In this document: positions 56,446 to 64,000 of the stretch, piece after piece
Position numbering within the stretch: position 1 is the first letter of the stretch
Layout: every line of letters starts with the position of its first letter
Assembly (NCBI RefSeq): GCF_008000935.1
Contig: NZ_CP042831.1
Coordinates: 2,294,001-2,358,000, forward strand
Direction of reading: 5' to 3'
Length of the DNA stretch: 64,000 nucleotides
Origin: Flavobacterium alkalisoli
GTDB lineage: Bacteria; Bacteroidota; Bacteroidia; Flavobacteriales; Flavobacteriaceae
The notes under the pieces: generated by a model
What the model was told of the DNA's origin: nothing
The model's database searches: none
Seen by the model: only the letters and a program-made list of their open reading frames with translations
Program-made: the position numbers and the translations under genes

Positions 56446-57414
56446 TTACTTGTTCTCAAAGCAATCTATAATGCGATAGGCAATCCTTAATGCTTCTGTA
56501 CCGTCTTCCAGTGTTACTATCGGGTCAGTATCGTTGTTAATGGCATCGGCAAAGGTTTCCAACTCGTCCAGTATGGCATTGTTTGCCAGGATATCCGGAT
56601 TTTCAAAATAGATCTGTTTTTTAAGACCCTCGGCATTTTGAAGTATCATATCAAAATCGCCCGGTTCTTCAGGTGCATCCTTCATTTTTACCACCTCACA
56701 CATCTTGTCTAAAAAGTCTACCGATATATAGGCATCCTTCTGAAAGAAGCGTGATTTACGCATATTCTTTAAAGAGATACGGCTTGAGGTTAAGTTGGCA
56801 ACACATCCGTTTTCAAACTCAATGCGGGCATTGGCAATATCCGGGGTATCACTTATAACAGAAACTCCGCTCGCCTTAATGTCTTTTACTTTGCTGTTTA
56901 CTACGCTAAGTATAACATCTATATCGTGTATCATTAAATCCAGTACCACAGGCACATCTGTACCGCGAGGGTTAAACTCTGCAAGGCGGTGGGTTTCAAT
57001 AAACATTGGGTTGGCAATCTTTTCTTTTGTAGCTATAAAGGCAGGGTTAAAGCGCTCTACATGGCCTACCTGTCCTTTTACGTTATATTGCTTGGCAAGG
57101 GTAATAATTTCCTCAGCTTCCTCAACAGTGTTAGATATAGGTTTCTCTACAAAAATGTGCTTTCCGGCCATAATTGCATCCTTTGCACAATCGTGGTGAG
57201 AAAGGGTAGGGGTAACAATATCCACCACATCTACAGCCTGTATAAGCTCTTCTATAGTGTCAAATTTGCGGTAGCCATATTCTTTAGCTACTTTATCGGC
57301 ATTAGAGCTGTTAGGGTCATAAAAACCTATCAGTTCATATTTTTGGGACTGATTGAGCAAACGCAGGTGGATTTTCCCTAAGTGGCCTGCGCCCAATACT
57401 CCTACTTTAAGCAT
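56446..57414 (-). CDS. Gfo/Idh/MocA-family oxidoreductase
   Basis: A 322-residue NAD(P)-dependent oxidoreductase. The start MLKVGVLGAGHLGKIH puts the dinucleotide motif GAGHLG at its usual position; an ORF extension to 57468 precedes the promoter and is rejected. The EKP motif is in VEKPISNTVEEAE. The catalytic region has LMIHDIDVILSVV. The substrate is a sugar or related polyol but cannot be specified. Confidence 0.92.
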   Translation of the reverse strand: MLKVGVLGAGHLGKIHLRLLNQSQKYELIGFYDPNSSNADKVAKEYGYRKFDTIEELIQAVDVVDIVTPTLSHHDCAKDAIMAGKHIFVEKPISNTVEEAEEIITLAKQYNVKGQVGHVERFNPAFIATKEKIANPMFIETHRLAEFNPRGTDVPVVLDLMIHDIDVILSVVNSKVKDIKASGVSVISDTPDIANARIEFENGCVANLTSSRISLKNMRKSRFFQKDAYISVDFLDKMCEVVKMKDAPEEPGDFDMILQNAEGLKKQIYFENPDILANNAILDELETFADAINNDTDPIVTLEDGTEALRIAYRIIDCFENK

Positions 57415-57431
57415 AAGGATAAAATTTTTAA

Positions 57432-57464
57432 CAAAAATAAGATTATTTGGCTGCAAAATACAAA
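57432..57464 (-). promoter_or_regulatory. Promoter of the Gfo/Idh/MocA gene
   Basis: On the minus strand TTTG (57464-57461), 21 bases, TATTTTTG (57439-57432), an exact -7 match 17 bases before the chosen start at 57414. Confidence 0.62.
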
Positions 57465-57584
57465 ACACCCCTTTAAAAATATCCCCTTTAGTCAGATAGT
57501 CCTATTATTAAATTTTTCTAAAAAAATACTCTTGCGCCTTATGGAAATTGTTTTCTATTTTTACAAAATAAATTTATTTGAACA

Positions 57585-58232
57585 TTGAAAGATACAGCAA
57601 AACATCAGGGACTTCGTAATCAGTTGGTAAGCGTTTTAGAACAAAAAGGCATTACCGATAAAAATGTTTTGGCTGCTATCAATAAAATTCCGCGCCATCT
57701 TTTTCTGGATTCCAGCTTTTCAGATTATGCCTATCAGGACAAGGCTTTCCCGATAGGGGCAGGGCAAACCATATCCCAGCCTTATACGGTGGCTTTTCAG
57801 TCGCAGTTGCTTGAGGTAAAACCGGAACATAAAGTACTTGAAATAGGTACGGGGTCGGGTTATCAAACGGCGGTGTTGTGTACTATGGGTGCAAAAGTAT
57901 ACAGTGTGGAAAGACAAAAAGAACTGTTTAAGTCTACCTCATTGTTATTACCTAAGCTGGGTATAAGGCCTAAACACCTTTCGTTTGGCGATGGATATAA
58001 AGGATTACCCAATTTTGCCCCGTTTGACAGCGTGATTGTTACGGCAGGAGCCCCGTTTATTCCTAAGCCGCTTATGGCACAGCTTAAAATAGGCGGAAGG
58101 CTAATTATTCCTGTAGATAATGAGCAGGGGGTACAAATTATGACAATGCTTATAAGAAAGACCGAAACCCAGTTTGAAAAACATGAATTTGGAGAATTTA
58201 GGTTTGTACCGTTGTTGGAGAACAAGAATTAG
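57585..58232 (+). CDS. pcm: Protein-L-isoaspartate O-methyltransferase
   Basis: Repairs isoaspartyl residues using S-adenosylmethionine. 215 residues. The start is a TTG at 57585: an in-frame TGA sits 6 bases upstream and no ATG precedes the conserved region. Motifs IGAGQTISQPYTVAF (57-71), KVLEIGTGSGYQTAV (83-97, SAM motif I) and VTAGAPFIP are canonical. Confidence 0.94.
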   Translation: MKDTAKHQGLRNQLVSVLEQKGITDKNVLAAINKIPRHLFLDSSFSDYAYQDKAFPIGAGQTISQPYTVAFQSQLLEVKPEHKVLEIGTGSGYQTAVLCTMGAKVYSVERQKELFKSTSLLLPKLGIRPKHLSFGDGYKGLPNFAPFDSVIVTAGAPFIPKPLMAQLKIGGRLIIPVDNEQGVQIMTMLIRKTETQFEKHEFGEFRFVPLLENKN

Positions 58233-58332
58233 TATTCAGTGTTCAGTCGCAGTATTCCGTTTTAAAATAAGGAATAGTTTTGCTGTTTAGACTGAGAAAA
58301 GTCTTTAGACTTTATGACTTTCGGCTTTAAGA
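58231..58332. repeat. Low-complexity direct and inverted repeats between pcm and smpB
   Basis: AGTATTC occurs twice (58231, 58251) around two CAGT steps, and AGTCTT/AAGACT arms (about 58300 and 58328) could fold. Likely an intergenic repeat remnant. No function implied. Confidence 0.35.
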
Positions 58333-58785
58333 CTAATATGCCTTTTTAATCCTGTCAAGATCGCGTTTTACATCACGGTCTTTAATGGTATCACGTTTGT
58401 CGTAGTTTTTCTTACCGCGGGCTAATCCTATCTCCAGTTTTGCCAATCCTTTTTCGTTAGTGAACAAACGAAGCGGAACTATGGTAAGGCCTTTGTTCTG
58501 CACACTTTTTAAAAGGCTTTTAAGTTCTTTTTTGTTTAAAAGTAGTTTTCGTTCGCTTTTAGGCGCATGGCTAAAACTTCTGCTATAGGTATACTCTTCT
58601 ATATTCGTATTGATGGCAAACAGCTCGTGTCCCTGAAATTCACAGAAACTTTCGGCAATAGAAGCCTTACCCAAACGAATGGATTTTATTTCAGAACCTG
58701 CCAAAACAATACCGGCCGTATAACGCTCCAGTATCTCAAAATCGAACTTGGCTCTTTTGTTTAATATGTTAACCGTTTTTTGCAT
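58333..58785 (-). CDS. smpB: tmRNA-binding protein SmpB
   Basis: A 150-residue partner of tmRNA in trans-translation ribosome rescue. NILNKRAKFDFEI, YTAGIVLAGSEIKSIRLG, ELFAINTNIEEY and the ARGKKNYDKRDTIKDRDVKRDL tail are diagnostic. The ssrA RNA gene is not in this window. Confidence 0.97.
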   Translation of the reverse strand: MQKTVNILNKRAKFDFEILERYTAGIVLAGSEIKSIRLGKASIAESFCEFQGHELFAINTNIEEYTYSRSFSHAPKSERKLLLNKKELKSLLKSVQNKGLTIVPLRLFTNEKGLAKLEIGLARGKKNYDKRDTIKDRDVKRDLDRIKKAY

Positions 58786-58920
58786 AAGGATTGCAAAGGT
58801 AAGTACAATAGTTTAATGCGGCAAGGGGTTGGCCTTTGCCTGTAATAATTATATTTTTTGATGTTTGTTACCTAATAGAGCTTCTGTTAGTGTATTAAAA
58901 ATACTGTCTATCTTTACACC

Positions 58921-59154
58921 ATGGAAATAAAACGCTCTAACGACCCGCTTCACGGCATTACCTTAAAAAAGATACTGGAAGACCTGGTAAGTTTTTATGG
59001 CTTTGATACCCTTGGCGAACTTATAAATATAAGATGTTTTAATGATAACCCAAGTGTAAAGTCGAGCCTTACTTTTTTAAGGAAAACCGACTGGGCACGC
59101 AAAAAGGTAGAAGACCTTTATATACGCACCCTGCCTAAAATGCAGCAGGACTAA
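58921..59154 (+). CDS. VF530-family DNA-binding protein
   Basis: A 77-residue small protein starting [18 protein letters not shown], with [32 protein letters not shown] and [10 protein letters not shown]. This matches the VF530 family, named from a Vibrio protein with a DNA-binding fold. The family's role is unclear. It is convergent with, and overlaps by 4 bases, the membrane gene on the minus strand. Confidence 0.88.
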   Translation: MEIKRSNDPLHGITLKKILEDLVSFYGFDTLGELINIRCFNDNPSVKSSLTFLRKTDWARKKVEDLYIRTLPKMQQD

Positions 59155-60821
59155 GCCTCTGCAATTCCTTTCCATTTTTTAATCAGTCTGGTTAGCGGAT
59201 ACATATAAAGTACTATAATAATCAGCCAACTATAGATGCATAGAAATATATTTTCATCAATCCATTCTTCTAACGAATTTTTTTCATGATAATAAATAGA
59301 GGTAACATACATTGGTGCTGGCCTGGTTATCATAGAATAAAAGCTTATAGCTGCACGAATTATTATTATTCCGGTTGGTAACAGCCATAGTAATGCATTA
59401 ACAATTATACCGGATATTTTTTTACTTGTTTTAATCCTGATACGATGTAGGAAGTAGAAAAAACATGCAGCAATAATTACTGTCCATGTTATAAGAAATA
59501 TGGTGAGTTCATCTATTATCAGCAACAATCTTAAAAAATGATCTGCGACCAATGAGAAGATGAACGTAACAAGACCCAATACTCCTATAGATACCGCTGC
59601 AATAAGCCAGCTTTTTGCAGAAGTAACCTTAAACGAAAAAATTAAAAAAGATAAAACAAAGGCAAAAATGAAATAGCCTACAATATCTTTGAAGTTAATT
59701 GGAGATACATAAGCCCCCGAAATTCTGTCGTAACCATTATATAGCTGGTTAAACGGAACATGATACTTGGGGTAAACTTTCATTCTCATCCTTTCATACC
59801 TGGTAAAATTGTTTTCAGTATCATTTCTGTCGGTATAGTCTTCATTTTCTTTTCGTTCATCATGTATAGCATCTTCACTGTGGGTACCTACAATCTGATA
59901 GTCTTCATACATATCAGGTTTGTAAATAAAGTTAAACCATTCTTCACTGGTGATATTGGCTTTAAGTCCATGCTCGTTGGCTATAGTAAAAAAATCGTCG
60001 AGAACTTTTCTAACAGAATCTTTTTCCCTGTTAAGCATCCATCTTTTTACTTTCCATTCATTAAGTGAATCGTTTATATGAGGCTGTATGGAAAAAGATT
60101 GCTTTTGCCTGTTCATTAACGAAGTAAGCTTATATTCATTTTCAAAATAACATACGGTATCCCACTCACGGTTGTAGTAGTCGTCATTTCTGTCATCATA
60201 TTGATAGTCATACTCATCATAATACTCTGTTTCCGGTGTTTCGACAACTGCTGCTTCTATTTCTACATCTCCATAGTACTCACTTAATGAATCAAATGAA
60301 GTTTTTCCTTTTAAAAGTTCATTATACATGGTTCGGTCAAAACGTTTCCATGGATGGAATGAACCATTCACAAAAAGCGAAGCCTTACTTATTATATCGG
60401 CTCTTTTTATAACCTCTTCCTTGTCAAAATAGTTTCTTGCCCTTAAATCGTAAGCGTATTGATATATAGGTATGTAGCTAACATTTAGAAGGCATACAAT
60501 TAATATTATTAACCATTCTTTGTAAAGCGAATTGTTCTTTTTAGGATAAAACGATTTAAAAGCATTATTCCTTACATAAAATACCAGCCATAGTATAATC
60601 ACAAGTAGTGCAATTACTATAGCTAAAAATGCTACTATCTTTTTGTAACTTCTTAGGGGATTATAACCATAAGGATCTGTAAAGTCTACTTCGCCTGAAA
60701 TATATCCGCCAATAAAAAATGCCAGGTTAACAATCAATGTTATAATAAGTACCGGTACAAACTTAGTGTTCCATAATAACGGATGGCGAAGCAGCAGGTG
60801 GTTTTGTATTTTTTTAAACAT
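59151..60821 (-). CDS. Large membrane protein, likely ABC transporter partner
   Basis: A 556-residue protein with three N-terminal TM segments (about 22-42, 60-84, 103-125), a soluble region of some 250 residues (126-375), and five further TM segments near 385-405, 412-434, 440-465, 474-498 and 525-545. The soluble part contains a Tyr/Asp-rich stretch around 190-225 ([11 protein letters not shown], then DDYYNREWD). No family recognised. It starts 17 bases after the ABC ATPase gene, so it probably supplies the membrane domain of an ABC-type transporter. Confidence 0.78.
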   Translation of the reverse strand: MFKKIQNHLLLRHPLLWNTKFVPVLIITLIVNLAFFIGGYISGEVDFTDPYGYNPLRSYKKIVAFLAIVIALLVIILWLVFYVRNNAFKSFYPKKNNSLYKEWLIILIVCLLNVSYIPIYQYAYDLRARNYFDKEEVIKRADIISKASLFVNGSFHPWKRFDRTMYNELLKGKTSFDSLSEYYGDVEIEAAVVETPETEYYDEYDYQYDDRNDDYYNREWDTVCYFENEYKLTSLMNRQKQSFSIQPHINDSLNEWKVKRWMLNREKDSVRKVLDDFFTIANEHGLKANITSEEWFNFIYKPDMYEDYQIVGTHSEDAIHDERKENEDYTDRNDTENNFTRYERMRMKVYPKYHVPFNQLYNGYDRISGAYVSPINFKDIVGYFIFAFVLSFLIFSFKVTSAKSWLIAAVSIGVLGLVTFIFSLVADHFLRLLLIIDELTIFLITWTVIIAACFFYFLHRIRIKTSKKISGIIVNALLWLLPTGIIIIRAAISFYSMITRPAPMYVTSIYYHEKNSLEEWIDENIFLCIYSWLIIIVLYMYPLTRLIKKWKGIAEA

Positions 60822-60838
60822 AGTGTAGGTGTGTAGTT

Positions 60839-61984
60839 TTAAGAAACAAAAAAGCGTCTTGTAGAGTTAGAAATATCACGCAGGTAAACCACCGGAATGT
60901 TTTTGTCTATAATGGTTTTCATAAAACCATTTAGGGTTACACCGCTGTTAAAGGTAGCAATGTAAGTACCTCCGTTAAACTGTAGGCTTATTAGCCCTGC
61001 ACTAAGAAGGCTGTCGTTAAGCATACTTTGCGTCCACGGACTCTCAAATTCCACAACAAGGTGTTTTTCTGTTTCCTGATTTTCTCCTGTCTCCCTAAGG
61101 TTTTTTTGTTGTCCATGCCTTAGGAATATAACCTCGTCTGATGTTTTTTCAACCTCATACAGCTGCTGCGAACTTAATATAATACCCACAGGCCTGAATG
61201 GCGACTTAGCAATTGCCCTAAAATCTTCCAGTACTGTTTGCTGTGCCAGTATATCAAGGTTAGCAAGAGGTTCATCTATAAGTAATACTTTTGGTTTTCT
61301 TAATAGCATACGTGCCAGTTCAAAACGCATTTTATATCCTGACGATAAGTCTTTCCATTTGTGTTTCCTAAAGTTTCTCAGTCCCAGCCTGCCTACTATC
61401 AGTTCAACTACCAGCGGGCTTTCCTCAGGAATATAGCCATAACTGGAAGCCGTAAACATAAGATTGTCCATCATGGAGCCATACCAGGTATCTGTACGCT
61501 GCGGTATATATACCAGTTTGGTACGCAACTCATAAAGGTCACTATAATTAAACTTGTAGTTTATTTTTCCTCCTGTAGGATGTAGTTCTCCGCAAAGGGA
61601 ACGTAGCAGGGTAGTTTTACCATTACCGTTTTCGCCTACAAGGCCTATAATATCACCTTCGTTAAGGGTAAGGTTAACCGGGCCTAATGAAAAAGAGGAG
61701 TATTTCTTTTTTAGTTCTATAGCTTCCAGTATAGGCTGTGCGGGCTGTATGGTAAGCTTAGCCAAAAAGGCGTGGAGTTCTTCCAGCAGACTCTCCAGTT
61801 TTTCTTTTTTTGAGCCGCTGCCGCTGTTTTCGTCAAGCCAGTCTAACAGGTTACATGTTTTTTTGTAAAAGGAAATATCCTGTGTGTCGAGAGTAAAATC
61901 AATTATTCTCTTAACTGCCAGCGTATAGTCTTCAAACCTCAGGAAATCTTTAATCTCCTGATATTGTTTTTCAAATTCGTTCAT
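60839..61984 (-). CDS. ABC transporter ATP-binding protein
   Basis: A 381-residue ATPase. An N-terminal helical region of about 85 residues precedes the nucleotide-binding domain: Walker A GENGNGKT (117-124), Q-loop at YIPQ (162), signature LSSGY (213-217), Walker B VLLIDEP (233-239) with Asp/Glu catalytic pair, and an H-loop-region serine pair. A C-terminal domain (about 290-381) follows. The transmembrane partner is likely the next gene downstream; the substrate is unknown. Confidence 0.92.
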   Translation of the reverse strand: MNEFEKQYQEIKDFLRFEDYTLAVKRIIDFTLDTQDISFYKKTCNLLDWLDENSGSGSKKEKLESLLEELHAFLAKLTIQPAQPILEAIELKKKYSSFSLGPVNLTLNEGDIIGLVGENGNGKTTLLRSLCGELHPTGGKINYKFNYSDLYELRTKLVYIPQRTDTWYGSMMDNLMFTASSYGYIPEESPLVVELIVGRLGLRNFRKHKWKDLSSGYKMRFELARMLLRKPKVLLIDEPLANLDILAQQTVLEDFRAIAKSPFRPVGIILSSQQLYEVEKTSDEVIFLRHGQQKNLRETGENQETEKHLVVEFESPWTQSMLNDSLLSAGLISLQFNGGTYIATFNSGVTLNGFMKTIIDKNIPVVYLRDISNSTRRFFVS

Positions 61985-62034
61985 GAGTAAAGTGTGTGAA
62001 AATCAAATATATTAAATAGCAGGATATTATTAAC

Positions 62035-62061
62035 AAAAAAAGCCCTGCAATTTGCAGGGCT
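62035..62061 (-). terminator. Intrinsic terminator after the lipoprotein gene
   Basis: On the minus strand AGCCCTGCAAATTGCAGGGCT is a long stem (AGCCCTGCAA / TTGCAGGGCT) followed by seven T residues. Confidence 0.92.
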
Positions 62062-62098
62062 TAGTCATCAATATAAATAAAACTAAAAATTATTCTGT

Positions 62099-62521
62099 TT
62101 AGTCAGGGTCACTTACAGTTATTGTTTTTGTTATGTAAGTGTACTGAGAGTTATCTTCAGTAGTACCGTTTGCAAACTTAAGCTCATACTCTCCGGGCTC
62201 ATCGGCAGAGAAAGTATATTCTTCAGTCTGTGTTGAAGTAGTGCCTGAACACTGGCAACCTTCATATTGTACAGCAGGATAAATGTTTCTTGGGAATACA
62301 TTGTTTTGCTGAAAGCCTACAAAAGTGGCACAGTTACTAACAATAGGGAAAGAAACATTTAATACTATTTCTTCTCCTGTTAAAGCTGTTTCGGGACCGG
62401 TTACATTACTAACAAACGGATAAATGGTTTGTGAGCAATAATTCTCATCATCGCTTAAACATCCGGTAAGGGTTGTAAGTGCTAAAAAAAGTGCAAATAC
62501 TTTAAACTTTAAATACTTCAT
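62099..62521 (-). CDS. Lipoprotein of unknown function
   Basis: A 140-residue protein with a lipoprotein signal (LTTLTGC, C21) and a mature Ig-like beta-sandwich pattern ending FANGTTEDNSQYTYITKT. Five further cysteines (in ENYC, SNCATF and CQCS) suggest disulfides. No family recognised; probably surface or periplasmic. Confidence 0.78.
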   Translation of the reverse strand: MKYLKFKVFALFLALTTLTGCLSDDENYCSQTIYPFVSNVTGPETALTGEEIVLNVSFPIVSNCATFVGFQQNNVFPRNIYPAVQYEGCQCSGTTSTQTEEYTFSADEPGEYELKFANGTTEDNSQYTYITKTITVSDPD

Positions 62522-62608
62522 GTTGCTTGTAATGTGTTTATGTTACTTAGATGCAGTACCATCAATTTGGTTGCGCATCATATTGCAAATTTTAACTATT
62601 TTTTATGA

Positions 62609-63589
62609 TTACGCAACCGCAGCCTCTCTGCTATACTTATTTCTGTACTCAACGGGAGAAAGACCGGTTAGTTTTTTAAACAGGCTGCGAAAAGTCTTTG
62701 CATCAGTATACCCCACATCATACATTACCTCGTTTACGTTTTTGTTGCTGGTTTCCAGTTCTTTTTTGGCAGCCTCAATTTTAACGCGCTGTATGTATTC
62801 GCCTGCTGTATTGTTTGTAGCTTTTTTAAAGCGCCTGTCAAAGTGCCTGCGGCCTATGGCAAACTTATCGGCAAGGTCGTCTATAGAAATTTTTTCGGCA
62901 ATGTTTTTTTCTATAAACTCCTGAGCCAAACGGATAGGTTCGTCCTCATGATTTTTTTGTCCGTTAAACATAATAAACGGCGACTGACTCTTACGGTCTA
63001 TTTCCAGTGCAAATATTTTTGATGCTATAATGGCAATTTCACGCCCGGCGTGCTTCTCGGTTAAATGCAGCAGCAGGTTCCAGTAAGACGAAGCACCACC
63101 GCTGGAATAAAGTCCGTTTTGTTCGGTTACAATACGGCCGTCTACAAGAGTAACCTGTGGAAACATTTCCCTAAACTCATTAGCGGTTTGCCAGTGGCTT
63201 GAACACTCCTTGCCGTTAAGAAGTCCGGTAGAAGCCAATAGGAAAGAACCTATGCAAAGGCTCGCTACTTCGCTTCCGTTTTTATAATGTTCTATAATCC
63301 AGGGCAGGAAATCTTTGTTTATCTCTATAGCAGTTGATAAATCGCCGCTTATGGCAGGGATAATAATAAGATCGGTTTTTTTAATTTCGCTTAAAAGTGC
63401 ATCTGTGCGAACTGCAAAAAGCCCTCCGTTATACTCAACTTCCCGGGTTAAGCCTACAAACTGAATATCAAAAATGGGTTTGTGTCCTGCGGCTTCTAAA
63501 AAACTGTTTGCTCCGGTGAATATTGTGCGGGGATCTACCAGGCTGGCCATAACGGCTTCGTTAGGTACCAATATCGAAACATGTATCAT
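62609..63589 (-). CDS. GlxA-family transcriptional regulator
   Basis: A 326-residue protein with an N-terminal DJ-1/PfpI-like domain (C112 in ASLCIGSFLLAS, at the nucleophile elbow) and a C-terminal AraC-type double helix-turn-helix (about 230-320; RRHFDRRFKKATNNTAGEYIQ and VGYTDAKTFRSLFKKLTGLSPVEYR). It senses an unknown ligand. The divergent gene, a dihydrofolate-reductase-family enzyme, is a likely target. Confidence 0.93.
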   Translation of the reverse strand: MIHVSILVPNEAVMASLVDPRTIFTGANSFLEAAGHKPIFDIQFVGLTREVEYNGGLFAVRTDALLSEIKKTDLIIIPAISGDLSTAIEINKDFLPWIIEHYKNGSEVASLCIGSFLLASTGLLNGKECSSHWQTANEFREMFPQVTLVDGRIVTEQNGLYSSGGASSYWNLLLHLTEKHAGREIAIIASKIFALEIDRKSQSPFIMFNGQKNHEDEPIRLAQEFIEKNIAEKISIDDLADKFAIGRRHFDRRFKKATNNTAGEYIQRVKIEAAKKELETSNKNVNEVMYDVGYTDAKTFRSLFKKLTGLSPVEYRNKYSREAAVA

Positions 63590-63732
63590 AATTCCTTTTA
63601 TTTTTTACAAAAACAATAATAAGGTGGCAGTGATAAACATGGAATAAAGAGCTAAGGTAATAAAATTATTTATGTCGTTAACAACACCCTAAAATGTCTT
63701 TACAGGCACCATATATCCGTTTTTTACAACAG

Positions 63733-63740
63733 TAACTTTG
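63733..63740 (+). promoter_or_regulatory. Candidate -7 element for the dihydrofolate-reductase-family gene
   Basis: TAACTTTG, exact -7 consensus, about 25 bases before the likely TTG start. No clear -33 box. Confidence 0.42.
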
Positions 63741-63764
63741 TAGTACACTATTAAACAATACACC

Positions 63765-64000
63765 TTGAATACCAATGTCCAAATTATTCCTCCAAATATA
63801 TCTCCTAAAAGAAAACTGATCCTCTCCATGAATGTTACAGAGGACGGTTTTCTTTCGGGGCCAAACTGTGAGCTCGACTGGCACTTTAATACCTGGACTA
63901 CCGAAATGGCCGAATGCCTTGCCGAAGAACTTAAAAAAGCCGATTCAGTTATTTTTGGGAGGATAACATATAACGCCATGGCGGCTTATTGGTCTGCCAA
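63765..64000 (+). CDS. Dihydrofolate-reductase/RibD-C family protein, 5' part (partial)
   Basis: The open frame runs to the window edge. From the TTG at 63765 it reaches the family's first strand RKLILSMNVTEDGFLSGPN, then CELDWHFNTW, ADSVIFGRITYNAM. The internal ATG at 63828 would cut the first strand, so an upstream start is needed; TTG at 63765 is the only good one. Related proteins are reductases that act on small substrates, with NADPH binding at GRxTY. Divergent from the GlxA-type regulator gene. Confidence 0.8.
   Translation, partial: MNTNVQIIPPNISPKRKLILSMNVTEDGFLSGPNCELDWHFNTWTTEMAECLAEELKKADSVIFGRITYNAMAAYWSA

Noticed and set aside
57415..57468. Upstream extension of the Gfo/Idh/MocA gene
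   Set aside because: It precedes the predicted promoter and would put 18 extra residues before the nucleotide-binding motif.

Overview
The window comes from a low-GC Bacteroidota genome, most likely Flavobacterium or a close relative in Flavobacteriaceae. Evidence: giant exported proteins with a type IX secretion (T9SS) C-terminal sorting domain, a PorD-like gene between coaBC and recN, MauE-thioredoxin and DUF1599 genes next to folP, promoters of the Bacteroidota type (TTG or TTTG, about 19 nt, then TAnnTTTG), and almost no Shine-Dalgarno sequences. It looks like chromosomal core sequence with a few accessory islands. I saw no tRNA, rRNA, CRISPR array, phage or transposase.

Layout. 1-1970: 5' part of an exported Ig-like protein (minus strand). 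2184-6473: minus-strand tpiA, a TlpA thioredoxin lipoprotein, an OppB-type permease, a small membrane protein, a MauE-thioredoxin fusion and DUF1599. 6560-7955: folP and rlmH. 8023-9687: AT-rich accessory genes with two tandem paralogous membrane proteins, flanked by interspersed-repeat fragments. 9802-14671: nadC-yihY, DUF2147, priA. 14668-15368: a LytTR response regulator broken by two +1 frameshifts. 15543-19327: rpsF-rpsR-rplI, DUF6495, ligA. 19381-22924: two DKNYY-type paralogues, a PH-like membrane protein, and a UshA-type nucleotidase split into two genes. 22975-32129: dapA, ferritin, then bamD-rpoZ-coaBC-porD-recN, then fabV and fabI, two unrelated enoyl reductases side by side. 32412-43103: two paralogous T9SS surface proteins of about 1,700 residues. 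43219-47178: glycosyltransferase, coaE, and a histidine kinase/response regulator pair. 47266-57414: minus-strand housekeeping and membrane genes (thioesterase, miaA, K+ channel, exonuclease-GIY-YIG fusion, yggS, DUF1015, SdpI, 3-hydroxyacyl-CoA dehydrogenase, carboxypeptidase-regulatory-like protein, Gfo/Idh/MocA oxidoreductase). 57585-64000: pcm, smpB, a VF530 protein, an ABC ATPase with a large membrane partner, a lipoprotein, a GlxA-type regulator and the start of a dihydrofolate-reductase-family gene.

How parts fit together. PorD would serve the type IX system that exports the adhesins. BamD builds outer-membrane beta-barrels. FabI/FabV and the acyl-ACP thioesterase belong to fatty-acid synthesis and release, and CoaBC and CoaE supply CoA. 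The observations I consider most worth checking are a ~180-residue module present five times in the two adhesins, a terminator-like perfect hairpin inside the signal-peptide codons of the second adhesin, a perfect Shine-Dalgarno sequence before rplI in the operon that encodes bS6 and bS18, the double-frameshifted LytTR regulator, and the FabV/FabI tandem. I found no clearly new multi-gene system. The repeated adhesin module and the ABC/Tyr-Asp-rich membrane pair are the closest candidates.
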